Assembly: GCF_958450345.1 (NCBI RefSeq) | Contig: NC_088782.1 | Span: 89,102,854 to 89,166,853 of the forward strand | Source of the DNA: Calliphora vicina | Lineage: Eukaryota > Arthropoda > Insecta > Diptera > Calliphoridae | Reading direction: 5' to 3' | DNA length: 64,000 nt | Shown: one piece after another, positions 12,251 through 23,686 of the stretch | How the letters are laid out: the number at the start of each line of letters is the position of its first letter | Position numbering within the stretch: the first letter of the stretch is position 1 | The notes under the pieces: generated by a model | Told to the model about the DNA's origin: nothing | Databases searched by the model: none | The model's input: the letters and a program-made list of their open reading frames with translations, nothing else | Position numbers and translations under genes: made by a program

Positions 12251-13713
12251 TCATCATAATATTAATAGGCAAGTCGATATCTTTAGACCCCTTTTACGCT
12301 CACATTATACATTCAATTTGGGCAAAAAATATACCATTTTAAAGGGATTTATTCACAGAAGTGCAGAATATATATTTTATTGAAATCGGTTCAGTTTTTT
12401 TAGGAGTTATAAGCGTTTAAAGATGTTACTAACACATATGTATAAACGTGTACATGTGAACATTAAGTAAAAAAGTAAACAAAGCAATGCGTGTTTGTGC
12501 AATATGTTGTTGTAAATAAATAAGAGAAACAATTAAACAGTATTGATTTCGCTCTGTTTTAAGTGACAGTTGTTATAGAAAACAAAGAAGAAGACTTTAG
12601 TAATTTAAATTCGCTTTAATAAATATATTTTGAAGGTGTTTTTTTATTTTCTAACTCCCATATGCATAAACAATTTTTAAATTTATCAAAGGTTTATAAA
12701 ACAAAATTTGTTTTATAAACCTTTGACAAATTTAAAAAACTGTTTATGCATATGGGGGTAAATATGTAATTGTAGATAAGTAAATATTTATTTTATAATT
12801 GTGACGATTTTCAACGGTTTATCACTGCATGAAGTTTAATGAAAAATGGGACGGGTCGGAATAAATGGTGAGTCGCCTCCCATACAAAGTAAATAGTTAT
12901 TTCTAAATATTTTGTGAAATATGATTGCAAAATTCTTCAAACTTAGTCTAAATGGCACTTTTATAAATTTTCATAGTTTCGCTGAATTTGTTCGGGATTG
13001 GAATAGTGGGCGTGGCACACCCTGTACAAAGTATATAATTAATTTCGAATATCTGTAGAACTATAATTGTAAAAGTGTTTAAACTTTTAGCGAATTAATT
13101 TATTATTACTGTGCGGAGTTTAGCTGAGTATAGACGGAATTAGATTAGAGGGCATAGCACCCAAAATGGGAGAGGTCGGAAAAGGATGTGAGTCACCTCC
13201 CATACAAAGTAATAATTGCAAGGTTCTTCAAACATTGTCCGCATAGATCTCTTACCATTTTACACAGATTGGCAGAAAATGGTCGGGATTGCATTAGTGG
13301 TTATGGCGCAAAGTAAATAATTAATTTTTAATATCTGGAGAACTATAATTCTAAAAGAATTTAAACTCTGTATCAATCAATTTATTACCATTCTAAGGAT
13401 GTTAGCTAAAAACGAATTTATTCCTGATCCCTGTTCGAAGTTTAGCTAAGCATGATCGGCTTATTAGGATTGACCCCTTCCTTGTAAAGAAAAGTTAAAG
13501 TAAAGCTTGATATTTACATAAAAGGTTTAAAAATGGGTGGGATCAGAGCAGTGGAGTGGTATCTCCCATACAAAATTAGTTAGTTATTTTCGACTATCAA
13601 GTGAACTGTAATTGAGAGATTCTCAAATTTTGTATGTGTTATTTTCGTATTTCCATTCATATTTTTCTAATTTTACTAGGGTAGGGGTAGCGAATTGCAC
13701 CGGGTTATGCTAG
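12251..13713 (+). mobile_element. Helitron-type element, copy 1, carrying a piece of an I-like ORF
   Basis: The sequence matches 44105-45559 throughout. It begins A|TCATCATAATATT inside what is, in the other copy, the coding end of an I-like non-LTR element. It ends ACCGGGTTATGCTAG|T. A 5' TC next to A and a 3' CTAG next to T fit the Helitron rule of insertion between A and T. The body holds diverged 150-bp units (CTCCCATACAAAGTAA..., AATATCTGGAGAACTATAATT). No Rep/helicase frame is present. That the 5' end is a true Helitron terminus is an inference. Confidence 0.6.
12658..12756. repeat. Near-perfect 99-bp palindrome
   Basis: The arms read CCCATATGCATAAACA...GGTTTATAAAAC and their complement, meeting at AAATT. 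The homologous copy at about 44510-44596 keeps the right arm but has lost about a dozen bases of the left arm. This fits hairpin-driven deletion. Confidence 0.85.
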
Positions 13714-14850
13714 TATATATAATTCTTCTGTACGTGTGTTAGTAACTGAAATCCTCCCCTGCAGTTCATCGCACTAGTTCCGCAACTTCGAATTAGTTAG
13801 CCACTGAGAACTACTACTAGTGAATTTTCAACCCACTCGCAACGTTATTGACTGGTGAATTTAAAACGGGGATGTCATTGCAGGTGGCCGATTGGCACAT
13901 TCTGCATAACACTTCACTATTAAATTCATTAGTACAAATACTCCAGCATTTGATAAAAAAAAAGAAAAAATAAATTTTTCTGAGAGCGGGGTTGAACACA
14001 TAACCTCTCTTTTTCTAGTCAAATGCTCTAACCACTAAACCAGTGATGTTCAAAAATAAAAATGAAGATGTATTGGTGAGAGAGCTACCCAGCAAACATA
14101 ATGTCAAACACTTAAAATAATAACAAAATGAAGAAAGTTTAGATTTAGGATTTTTGTCAAATAAAACCAATTTATTAAATGAATGTAATTTAAATTTTAA
14201 GGAAATGAAAAAATATACATTGTAAGTCCGAAATTCTCTTAAATTTTGTATTTATTTTTGACTTTGTTTTATTGTGTTAAATTGTAATTGAAACGCGTGT
14301 GTTTGCTATGCTTCGAACGAGAACAACCAACAACAATGCTTAATAAATTTCTCAAAAAAAAAATGACGATAGTCCGCCATATGTGTTTTATTCGCAAAGA
14401 CTAATGGAGCCTTTAAACTAATTTATATTTCTGTCAACTACAAAGCAGAAATAGTGTTGCTAATATAATAAAAAATGTAAATCAAATGAGTGCTTAAAAA
14501 AAATATATTTTTTTTACTTAATTAAGAGAAGTTTTTGATTACCATATTGATGTAAATTAATAACAGGTACATAATTAATTATAACCATATATATATGTTT
14601 ACTCAAAATAATTGTTTAAATCTTAATTACTTTGGAATTTTGTACGGTTATTTTTTATTAAAGTGGCACCACTGAATTATAAATCAGCTGTTTACTTTGT
14701 AGCTGTCGTCTTTAAAATAATTCAGTAGCTGCCACACGACTACAACTCCAGCCAACAGGATTTGTGTTCGTGTAGTCGTGTAGCCTGCTGTCTTCAATGT
14801 GTTCAATGCATCACTGCACTAAACCACAGAGCTCTTACTTGTACTGCTCT
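13714..14850 (-). repeat. tRNA-like SINE candidate, split by a hAT MITE
   Basis: With the insert 14041-14816 removed, the minus strand has a tRNA-like head. It contains CTCTGTGGTTTAGTGG (box A, spanning the insertion point), then GTTAGAGC, then GTGTTCAACCCC (box B, around 13988-14000). An A-rich body follows down to about 13725. The two boxes are spaced as in a Pol III promoter. No clean tail or flanking duplication was identified, so the ends are approximate. A decayed tRNA gene is the alternative. Confidence 0.5.
14041..14816. mobile_element. hAT-type MITE (776 bp) with exact target duplication
   Basis: The ends are CAGTGATGTTCAAAAATAAA and (reverse) CAGTGATGCATTGAACAC. An exact 8-bp duplication CACTAAAC lies at 14033-14040 and 14817-14824. 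Its left 320 bp is the inverted relative of 6895-7213. The duplication falls inside the box A of the tRNA-like sequence. There is no transposase frame. Confidence 0.85.
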
Positions 14851-15149
14851 CTAATTGTTATTAAGAATTACATGTGAGTCTACTCTCAATTTTTGCATTT
14901 TCTACACATCATTGAGAACGAAAACACAAACGGCCACATTCAGCATTACATGTGGCCGTGGAAGTGGTATATTTTAGAGGATTTTATTTTTCTTGAATTT
15001 ATTTTCAAAAACTTAGGACAAATAGCTGACTATTGCTTATTACTGAATATGCTGGTGAAATGTAGTGCAAGTGATAACCATTTAACTACCACTTTAGCAG
15101 CCACAGCGAACTAGTTTGTTGTTCAAGTAGTAATATAACTAGTATAAGG
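14851..15149. other. Intergenic DNA inside copy A
   Basis: The only structure seen is a small hairpin CGGCCACAT ... ATGTGGCCG at about 14932-14960. A 73-codon frame at 14893-15114 has no recognisable domain. Confidence 0.35.
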
Positions 15150-15390
15150 TTTCCAATTGGCACTTTTCAAACTGCTGGGTCCTTAACGGCTGGGACGATG
15201 AAATTTGTTGTGTGTGTTTGAGTGGGTCCTTGGATGGTTTAGATTTACAATTGACCTATATAGGTACAATGGGCTTGGCGCCTACCATACAAAGTTAAAA
15301 TTTATTATTGCATATCTGGAGTACTATTATAGTGAGAGTCTTCAAACTTTGTGTCAGCTATGGCAAAACAACTTTTGCCGGGACAGCTAG
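15150..15390 (+). mobile_element. Helitron-type 3' terminus (truncated element)
   Basis: The sequence contains the same unit phrases as 12251-13713 (GCGCCTACCATACAAAGTTA, ATATCTGGAGTACTATTATA, TCTTCAAACTTTGTGT). It ends with a perfect 7-bp stem and 4-base loop (GGCAAAA CAAC TTTTGCC, 15362-15379), then GGGACAG and CTAG, with T next. A hairpin a few bases before CTRR is the diagnostic Helitron 3' end. The 5' limit is unclear. Confidence 0.65.
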
Positions 15391-16498
15391 TAATTTATAT
15401 AATTAAGGTAATAATTAGTTTTGTGTCTTTTCTTTTAAGTAACTTTTCTTTATTCCATATTAACTTTTTCATATTTAGTATTTATTTAGTCCTTAGGTTT
15501 GTACAAGTTAATATTGTGTTGTAATTTCACATTTATTTTCAAATATGTATATTCAGTTTTTTTTTATTAATTTGCACAACTTTAATTAATTATTTTGTTC
15601 CACATTTATTTCTAGAATTTTTTCTCACTCTCGTCTTTCATTATCACTTACAAATCTCGGCTGTCAACTGTCTATCTTCTTTTTTTTCCTCTTGCCTTCG
15701 TAATGACTTTTTTCAATTATTATCAAAAAAAATCCTGACATGATTTTACCGTTACTTTTACTATGGACCAATCAGAAGACGCAATTACAAATTTGTTCTT
15801 TTTATAATACAGAGTTGCATAGTTATCTATGGACAGTGATGCATTTTTCTGGAGGATCAGATTATACACTGACAAAGTTAATTGCAATAAACATTGTTGA
15901 GCATGTTAAATGAAAACATAGTTAATTTAAATATGTTTATATAAAAAAATATGTTCTAAATCCCTAACAGCGTGTAAAGTAAATTTTGGCTCACTTAAGC
16001 GGACGCAACACACCCCAGACCAATCCAAACTTGAGTAAAAAAATTTAAAAAGACAAAGCACCGATCCTCAAAAAAGCTTCATATTTGTATAACTCTATAT
16101 GCTTCTTAAATACCTACAAAAATGTTTAACTATCACACGGTAAATAACGTCACAGAAGGCACTTGTCTATAAAAACTCAGTTTTTGCATCACATTTTGCT
16201 CGGTTTAGGAATTTCGGTATTTGAAAATAAAAAATGTCAAAATTTGTAATGTCGTTGATTTAAGGACATTTAAGGGGTCTATATTAGTTCCCAATTTTGT
16301 TATGATATTAACCGTTAAAATTTTACATTAATTCAAATTTTATATTTTTCTTTATGGAAAATCAGCATATTATTAAGGTAAATGACGTCCCAAAAATTTA
16401 TAAAATTATTTAATATATATCAAATACTTATATGAAAAGCCTTTATTTACACCTCAGAAGTTCCACAAACCTTGCCCCATTTGACAAATTTGTACGTT
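15391..16498. other. AT-rich DNA inside copy A, nothing recognised
   Basis: No coding frame, terminal repeats or RNA gene were found. Confidence 0.45.
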
Positions 16499-18877
16499 TT
16501 TATACCCTCCACCACCATAAGTGGTGAATGAGGGTATATATAAGTTTGTCATTCCGTGTGTAACATTGAGAAATATTCATCTGAGACCCAACAAAGTATA
16601 TATATTATTGATCCTTATGAAATTCTAAGTCGATTGAGCCATGTCCGTCTGTCTGTCCGTCTGTCCGTCTGTGTAAAACACGCTCACGTCCAAAATACGC
16701 AAACAAACTTAGTAGAGTTACAAGAAAAATGTTTATTATTGTCCTAAGCAGTTTGGTATTCAAAATCAGCGAAATCGGTACAGTGGAACCAAAGTTATGA
16801 ATGAAAATGTGGGACAACCTCAAAAAAAAATTAATAATTTTCACATATTTTTGGACATTTTTTGTAAATATATTGCAGCTAATATCATAAAATTTTGCAC
16901 TCGTTACTTTTATGATAAACGGAGTAACTCTGGTGAAAATTATAAGAATCGGTCCATGATTTCTCCTAGCCCCCATACAAATTTTTTCCCGAAATATGGT
17001 TCTATGGTCTATAAATGCCTACAGAATAGGAATATCCACATAACATTCAGCAAAAATAAGTCTCGTGGTAAAAGAAATTATATTACAAAATTGTTCGTGG
17101 ATCGGCCCATATTTGACCATAGCCCCCATATAAAGTACACTTCCGAAAATCTCTTAAATAAGCATAAATGTCTTATAAATATCGCTATCAAGTTGAAATT
17201 CGACATGAATAATCCCCATATATACCAAAATCGCTGTACCTAATTATATGAAGATCGGCCGATAATTGGTTATAGCTCCCATATAAGGACCACTTCCGAA
17301 AAACACAATAACCTACATAAATATCTAAAAAATATCAATATCAAAACAAAATTTCACACAGATCCGTAATTTATATTTAGAAATCATACTACTGGATTTT
17401 GTGAATATCGGTCCATATTTGACCATAGCTCCCATATAAGGTCCACTTCCGAAAATCAGTTAAGTACTCATATATCTCTTATAAATATCTTTATCATGCT
17501 AAAATTCGACAAAAATTATACTCATATATATAGATATCACTGTACTAAATTTTATACAGATTGGCCGATAATTGGTCATAGCTCCCCTATAAGGCCCATT
17601 TCCGAAAAAAGATATTAACCTTAAAAAGTATTATAAACATATCGATATCAAAATGAAATTACGCACAGATCCAGTAATTTGAATCCAGTAATCATACTTC
17701 TGGATTTTGTGAATATCGGTCCATATTTAACCATAGCTCCCATATAAGGTCCACTCCCGAAAATCACTAATATCCTCATACATGTCTTACAAATATAGTT
17801 ATCAGGTTGAAATTCAAAACAAATTTATTCAATATATACAAAAATCGATGTACCAAATTTTATGATGATAGGCCCATAATTGGTCATAACCTCCATATAA
17901 GAACTTCTTCAGGAAAACACATTACCCTGCACAAATATCCATAAAAATCTACAATCAACCAAAATTTTACACCGATGAGTAATTTGTATCCAAGAATCGT
18001 ACTACAAGATTTTTTAAATATTGGTGCATAATTCGGCATAGATCCCACATATGATCCACTCTTGTTAATAGCGTTGTTTATATGAAATTCTACAAAAATA
18101 GCCCTTAAATACTTAGGACTATAATAGGTCATAGCATCCATATATTAAACCAAAATAGTACACAGATCAGTAATTTGTATTCAAAAATCATAATACTGAA
18201 TTTTGTGAATATTGGTCCATAATTGGCCACAGCTCTCATATAAATACATAAAAATCACGTAAAAATATTTTATGACAATCGAATCATAATAGGTCATAGC
18301 TCCCGCATAAGTCCCACAACCAAATATTTTGAAATTTGTCTAAATATATTTGTATACCCTTTTTTATACTCTGTTTCTTCACTTGAGGTTAAAAGGGAAA
18401 AATGTTGAGGTCCAGACTTAAACTCGACAACACTTCCCCTTTGCGCATGTGAAATTTCATTAAAATCGGACTAAGGGTTTAGAAGTTACAGATTTGTTTC
18501 CCTCTTTTTTTTTTCTCATACCACTGTGCGCCACTTTGACACTCAGATATTGTAGATCGTTTAACCCAGTTCCAACAAACTGTTTACGGTTACCTATGTA
18601 AGAAAATAATAATGTACACGAAGATTTAGAAAAATTAAATTTAGACGACAATTTCTCAATTAAAACACAATAATTAACTGTGTCAAACGTTCTAATAGGA
18701 ATTTCAGTTATAAATTGCTGAATTAGATACAATTTTTTGTACATTTGAAATAAAATATCTTCTGCGTAAACTAGTCTTTCTAACAATTATTATATTATTT
18801 CAGCTTTTATACCATCATATTTAGGTGGAGGGTATTTAAGATTCGGCACGGCCGAATATAGTACTCTTACTTGTTTT
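16499..18877. repeat. Dispersed fly repeat, long expanded copy
   Basis: It is bounded by TATACCCTCCACCACCATAA on the left and GGCCGAATATAGTACTCTTA on the right, the reverse order of 7397-8014. A CCGTCTGTCTGTCCGTCTGT run lies near 16650. The phrase CCATAGCTCCCATATAAGGT with CCACTTCCGAAAA recurs about every 150-170 bases from about 16960 to 18300, alternating with a second unit type. It therefore looks like an internally expanded tandem array. The open frame at 16797-17243 is part of the repeat, not a gene. Confidence 0.7.
18460..18786 (-). pseudogene. Reverse-transcriptase fragment of a non-LTR element
   Basis: The 108-codon frame contains FDTVNYCVLIEKLSSKF, then FSYIGNRKQFV and DLQYLSVKVAHSG. 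This is the order seen in non-LTR reverse transcriptases just before the GVPQGSVLGP block (AFDTVNH, SYL.NR.Q.V). Here the block reads KVAHSG and the frame then degenerates into lysines. It is a roughly 90-residue relic inside the dispersed repeat and unrelated to J1/J2 at the detail level. The clade is not assigned. Confidence 0.55.
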
Positions 18878-19144
18878 CATATTCATTTCATGCAAAATGT
18901 TACTAACATATCAAATGTAAATTTTAAATTCAAAAACATACTGACTTAACAGAAAGTTAGGTGTAACACATGCAATATATGAAAAAACGTATAAATTTTT
19001 CAATTTTCGATCTCGTTAGGATCGTATATTTAAATATTGAAAAATCTGTCTATAACAAAATGTTATGAAAAAAGTAACCAAAATGGAAAATAAATACACA
19101 TCTACACATTATGAAATAAAATAACCAATTTTAGCTATAAATAA

Positions 19145-22100
19145 TGTAATAGTCGTTTATAAAAAAAAACAAAAAAAATTTTTTTTTTTAAACTTACAGT
19201 ATATTAACATAAATATTTTGGGTATTTTTTACACTGCACGTATGGTAACTCTTTTATTAACATACTAAATAATGAATGACAACTAGATGGATAAGTGAGA
19301 GCCAAAAACACACTTTGTGGAATTGTATTGCTATGTGTTTTGTTGTTGTATCACCCACAGATTTTTTCAAAAAAAAAAAAATAATTTTGGTTTAATTTGT
19401 TTTAGTTTTTTAACACTTCCTTCTGTCGTTATATTAAAATTCTATAGAGAATTGAATTTTGGCAAATTTCTTTTTACTTTGTTTTGATTCTCTGTTTTTT
19501 TTTCTTGAGAGAACTTAGAATTGACAGACATTAGAGCTGCCAACGAGGTTAATGACCTTTCGTTAAGTTACTAATATGATTACCGATTACAATTTTTGTG
19601 AACAGGTACCTTATTTTATTAATAATATTATAATCGAGTTTTATTTAGAGTGTAATAGAAGGAAAGACAACACTAATACAAATAAGAATGTCGATTTAGA
19701 ATTTTATTATCTATAGTTTATTACTCCCAACAGTAATTTCAATTGATTATTTTTTTGTTCTGAAAATTAATATACAAAATTAGATCTTGCCTAATAACCT
19801 CTTATTAAGAAAACAAACAAATTTATTTACCAGTGGTCCAGGAAAAACAACTACAGATCACTTAGAGTCATCAGAAAAATCATAACACACAAAAAAATAC
19901 TCTATGGTGAAAAATAAATTTATTTATTATTATTTACAGTATTTTTGCACCTTATTAAAATGTTTCATTCAAATGTAAAATAATTTTAGCATTTCATATG
20001 CTAGTGGAGAAAATAACATTTAAAGGGACACCCTATGTACTGTAAATTGTCCTATTGCAACCATTCGTTATTTGATTTTGACAGTTCTATTACTGATCTA
20101 TTACTACAAATGTTTGACAATAGCTTTCATTCTTCTTCTTTACTGAACGATATTTCCTTTTTGTTCAACCTGCAAAGCCGACACACCTATTCTTGTGGAT
20201 AATTATAATTGAAAAAAAAATCGTGAAATATTTTTGGCATCACGCCTATTTTGCTCAGAAAATTAAAAACTGCCTCATCTCCACATAATATTTGTATACC
20301 TATCAGTTGCAGTCCAGTGATTTTTTTAAAGGAACAAAATTTTATTGTTGCCCAAAACCACATTTCACGGCTGACGCACCAAGGAGCCCAAAGAAATTTA
20401 CCAAATAGCGTCTTTAATTTTGAGACACTAGTACCGCATGGTCCACGGTGTGCTCCTTAGTCCAAACACAAACGCTATCGTATTCCGGCAGATGATTGAT
20501 GGGACACCTTTACAATTACTTTCCAACCAGATTAATTTGCATAATAGGTATACCACATTTTCATTACCATAATAAACCTTAATAATCCTAAATTTTCCCA
20601 ATAGATTCAACTATTACATGAACCTGAATAGTCTAATAGACACAATAGCGAAATTCATTGTAATCCACCTATATTTAGCAAGGCACAACATTCACCTCCT
20701 GGCAAACGGTGTTCAATTCAACTGAAAATTCCAACATACATACATTGATTCCCCCCCCCAGAATAATATTTTCCAAAATGAAAGTTCCAGACATTTATCA
20801 GCAACAAAAGTGTATTTAATATCAAAAGTGACAATATTATGCAAAATATATGCATCTTATCTAGTTTCAGTGGTTTACCTAATGATGTACCAATATACAT
20901 AAATCCATCCAATAACTAATTAACCCAAGTTAATAGGTGCAACTCAAATTTCTATCAGTGGTAGCATTGTAAATTATGAAAATCCCTTTTGCGCAAGTAA
21001 TTTCCTTATAAAAAGCCAAAAGCCTAAACAAAAAAAAAATATACCTAATCAAATAGTAAATTGAAAGAAAAATAGTTTAAAACATAAGAATAACTACCTA
21101 GAAAGGCAAATTAATTGTTAATATAAGGACAAATTGTCCAAAAAGGTCACCCAAGTGCTTAGTGTAAATTTAAAAATAAATAAAATCTAATAAAACAAAA
21201 TACTTATGTACCTATAACCAGTCAAAAATTGTAAACAACACAAAAATTAACTAACAAAAAAATTCAAACACAAAAAAATATAAAATCCCAACAACAACAG
21301 ATAATAAACAAATGAAACAATAATCTGGTGGCAAACTTTATTCTTTTTTTGCAAGAACAAACATCAATCCACATTCTTTTAGTGTCCCAGCACGGAAACC
21401 TGCAACGAGTTCCCAAGGAGGCCTTCTTCAGATCCCGATTCAGGGTAAGTGTACATTTTTTGTATGTTTTCTTCTTGCTTTTAAACATGCAAACAACTTT
21501 GAAAACTATTATTTAGAAACGAGAATGAAAAAATAAAACGTAAAATCAAGATCCACATAGCATCCACAATAAATGGATCAACATGTTGCACTAAATTTTT
21601 CAAGGTTACTAATATTAATTCTGTTTGTTTTGTTTGCTCATTTCATACTTATTAAGTACATACGCATTAAAAGAAATGGGAAAACAAAACCAATGAGAGT
21701 AATAATGATTTGTTTTTTTGCACCAAGGAGAACGTGAACTTATTAATGTAATCTCTTAAACGTTTATAAATTCTGGTTTGTTTTGATTGACTTCTTGTTA
21801 TGGTTTTCGTTGTTGTTTGTATGTAACATAAAATTTGCCAAATAAAGAAATGTTTATGACAATTGTTGTGTATGGGAAAAAGTTATTTTTAACGTATACT
21901 ATTATTATTCAACTGAGATTATTAAAATTATAAACGATATTAATAATGAAGATAAAATAAGCAAGAAGTAAATTACAAAATTCAAATATTTTAAATAGAA
22001 AAACCCATAGACTGTTGTTTTTTTTAAAAAAACTACCATTTTGTTAGAATTAAATAATAGACCAAGTTTTTAATTAAATTATAAACAATCTGTACTGGTT

Positions 22101-22754
22101 TGCCATGTTTTGGTAATATAATTATTAGATTTTTTTATAGCTTAGCATCTTATTACAAAGCATTATTGAATTCCTTATTAAGGCAATGTAAATTTTCTGA
22201 ATTAATTATTTTAATATTAAATTATAATTATTATATTTTACAAATTAAATGAATTATAAATTAAAATTTTAATATGAATTGGTAAACCTCATAAATTTGT
22301 GGTATTCTTATTGAACATGGGATAAGAGAAAAGTTAGGTATTATATATGTATTGGGGTTCTAGTAATTATTTTGTAAACGCCACTAGGACAAAGGACAAA
22401 ACAAAACCCTCGCCTGTTTTGAGGCGTGAATATCCAATAACACCTTGGAGAATATAAAACATTTCGACATATTTCAAGATACGGGTTTATACCTATATAA
22501 TTCCAGCAATAATTCGTGTATGCAATATCCAATGGTTAAAGGGAGTCTACAATATAAGAGCAATGTAACTAACATAGTGCAGTAGGAAGAGAGGGACAAG
22601 AACCCAACCCACACGACTGTTAGCTAGACATTCAATGGCTCCCACTGTCTTTTTTTCGGACTACTGTTTAGTTGTGTTATTGACACAAGATTAAATTTTT
22701 TTTAATTATGTGAAACCAGCAGCAACTCAAATAAACATAAATGGTTACATTACA
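19145..22754 (+). repeat. 5' LTR of the Ty3/gypsy element (3610 bp)
   Basis: It is matched by 28932-32237. The left copy has about 242 bases (20747-20988) and about 64 bases (near 21952-22015) that the right copy lacks. The right copy has about 16 bases extra near 29777. The small frames within it (for example 20251-20460) are conserved only because the LTRs are duplicated. Confidence 0.93.
21007..21014 (+). promoter_or_regulatory. TATA-like box in the 5' LTR
   Basis: TATAAAAA stands in CCTTATAAAAAGCC and recurs at 30558-30565 in the 3' LTR. It lies about 430 bases before a good splice donor. It is a candidate core promoter only. Confidence 0.35.
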
Positions 22755-23606
22755 TAAAATGGCGCCCAACGTGGGGCCGGAAGGAATAGCTCTGTTTCTT
22801 CGGCTCTAATTTTTTTTAGATTTCATAATTTCGATAAGGCCTGAAGATATTTTGTATTTATGAAGCTCATCTTAAAATAATTATTAACACTTGAGTGGAT
22901 ATGTGACTATTTGAGAATATGAGATTCGGATATGTTAACCTTTAAGTAGTTAATAGTCTTTTTTAGTATCAGCAACACAAGTAGAAAATAACTTTTCTCT
23001 TATTAAGCTAAATAAATGTTTCAAAATGTTTGCAGTTTAAGACTAAGTTTCTGCAACTCAAACTTCGTAAGTACCTCAGTTATTTGCTGCCTGCGATTAC
23101 TGACTGACATTGTAATGAGGACACTTCGGTTGTAAGATGTGACCTTTTGATTAGGTGTCTTGCTTGAAAAGTCTAAACTGAAGGCGTTGAGACAAGTTGT
23201 TATGCTAAATAGCCCAATTTTTTTTTTTAATTTTAATTTGTCGAAAATTTTCAAAATACTTAATTATACCTCTCTTATCCAAAACATGTTCAAAAGAAGC
23301 GACAATGCAATAAACATTTTTTTTGGTGATAATTCTTAATTTTTTGTTTTAAATCCTAAAATTATATTTCGATCAGTTTCGATTTCTCTTCTTGAAGAAA
23401 AAAAGAAGAGAATTGATGAGTTTTACATGTACATTTTCATATTTATGGAAAATATTTTATAACTTTGTTTAGCAGTATCTCACTTTTGAAATCCTTTAAT
23501 TTTTCCTTTTTTCTTCTGATGTTTATTTCTTTTTTTTTATTTTTATTTCGGTGTAAGGGAAACTCGTCCATAATTTCTTGTTTTTCGCTTATTTTTTTAC
23601 CCACAG
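21445..23606 (+). other. Predicted leader intron of the Ty3/gypsy element
   Basis: A strong donor CAGG|GTAAGT is at 21441-21450, inside the LTR. An acceptor with a pyrimidine run, TTTTTTTACCCACAG, ends at 23606, 80 bases before the Gag ATG. Splicing would join LTR leader to Gag and remove the primer site, separating messenger from genomic RNA. This is inferred from motifs only. Confidence 0.35.
22760..22777 (+). other. Primer-binding site, tRNA-Lys type
   Basis: TGGCGCCCAACGTGGGGC follows the LTR end after 5 bases. It is complementary to the 3' end of insect tRNA-Lys including CCA, over 18 of 18 positions as I know that tRNA. Confidence 0.85.
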
Positions 23607-23686
23607 TTTAAGTAGTATTCTACCTAATCCGCTATTGGTGGTTAGGACAAAATTTTTAAGCTTTTGCATACTAACTAATTACAAAG

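Noticed and set aside
16605..17243. Frames of 123 and 148 codons overlapping on opposite strands
   Set aside because: Both fall in the dispersed repeat and change between repeat copies; no domain is recognisable.
20251..20460. Small open frame repeated at 30044-30253
   Set aside because: It lies in both LTRs and is conserved only because the LTRs were copied together; no domain is seen.
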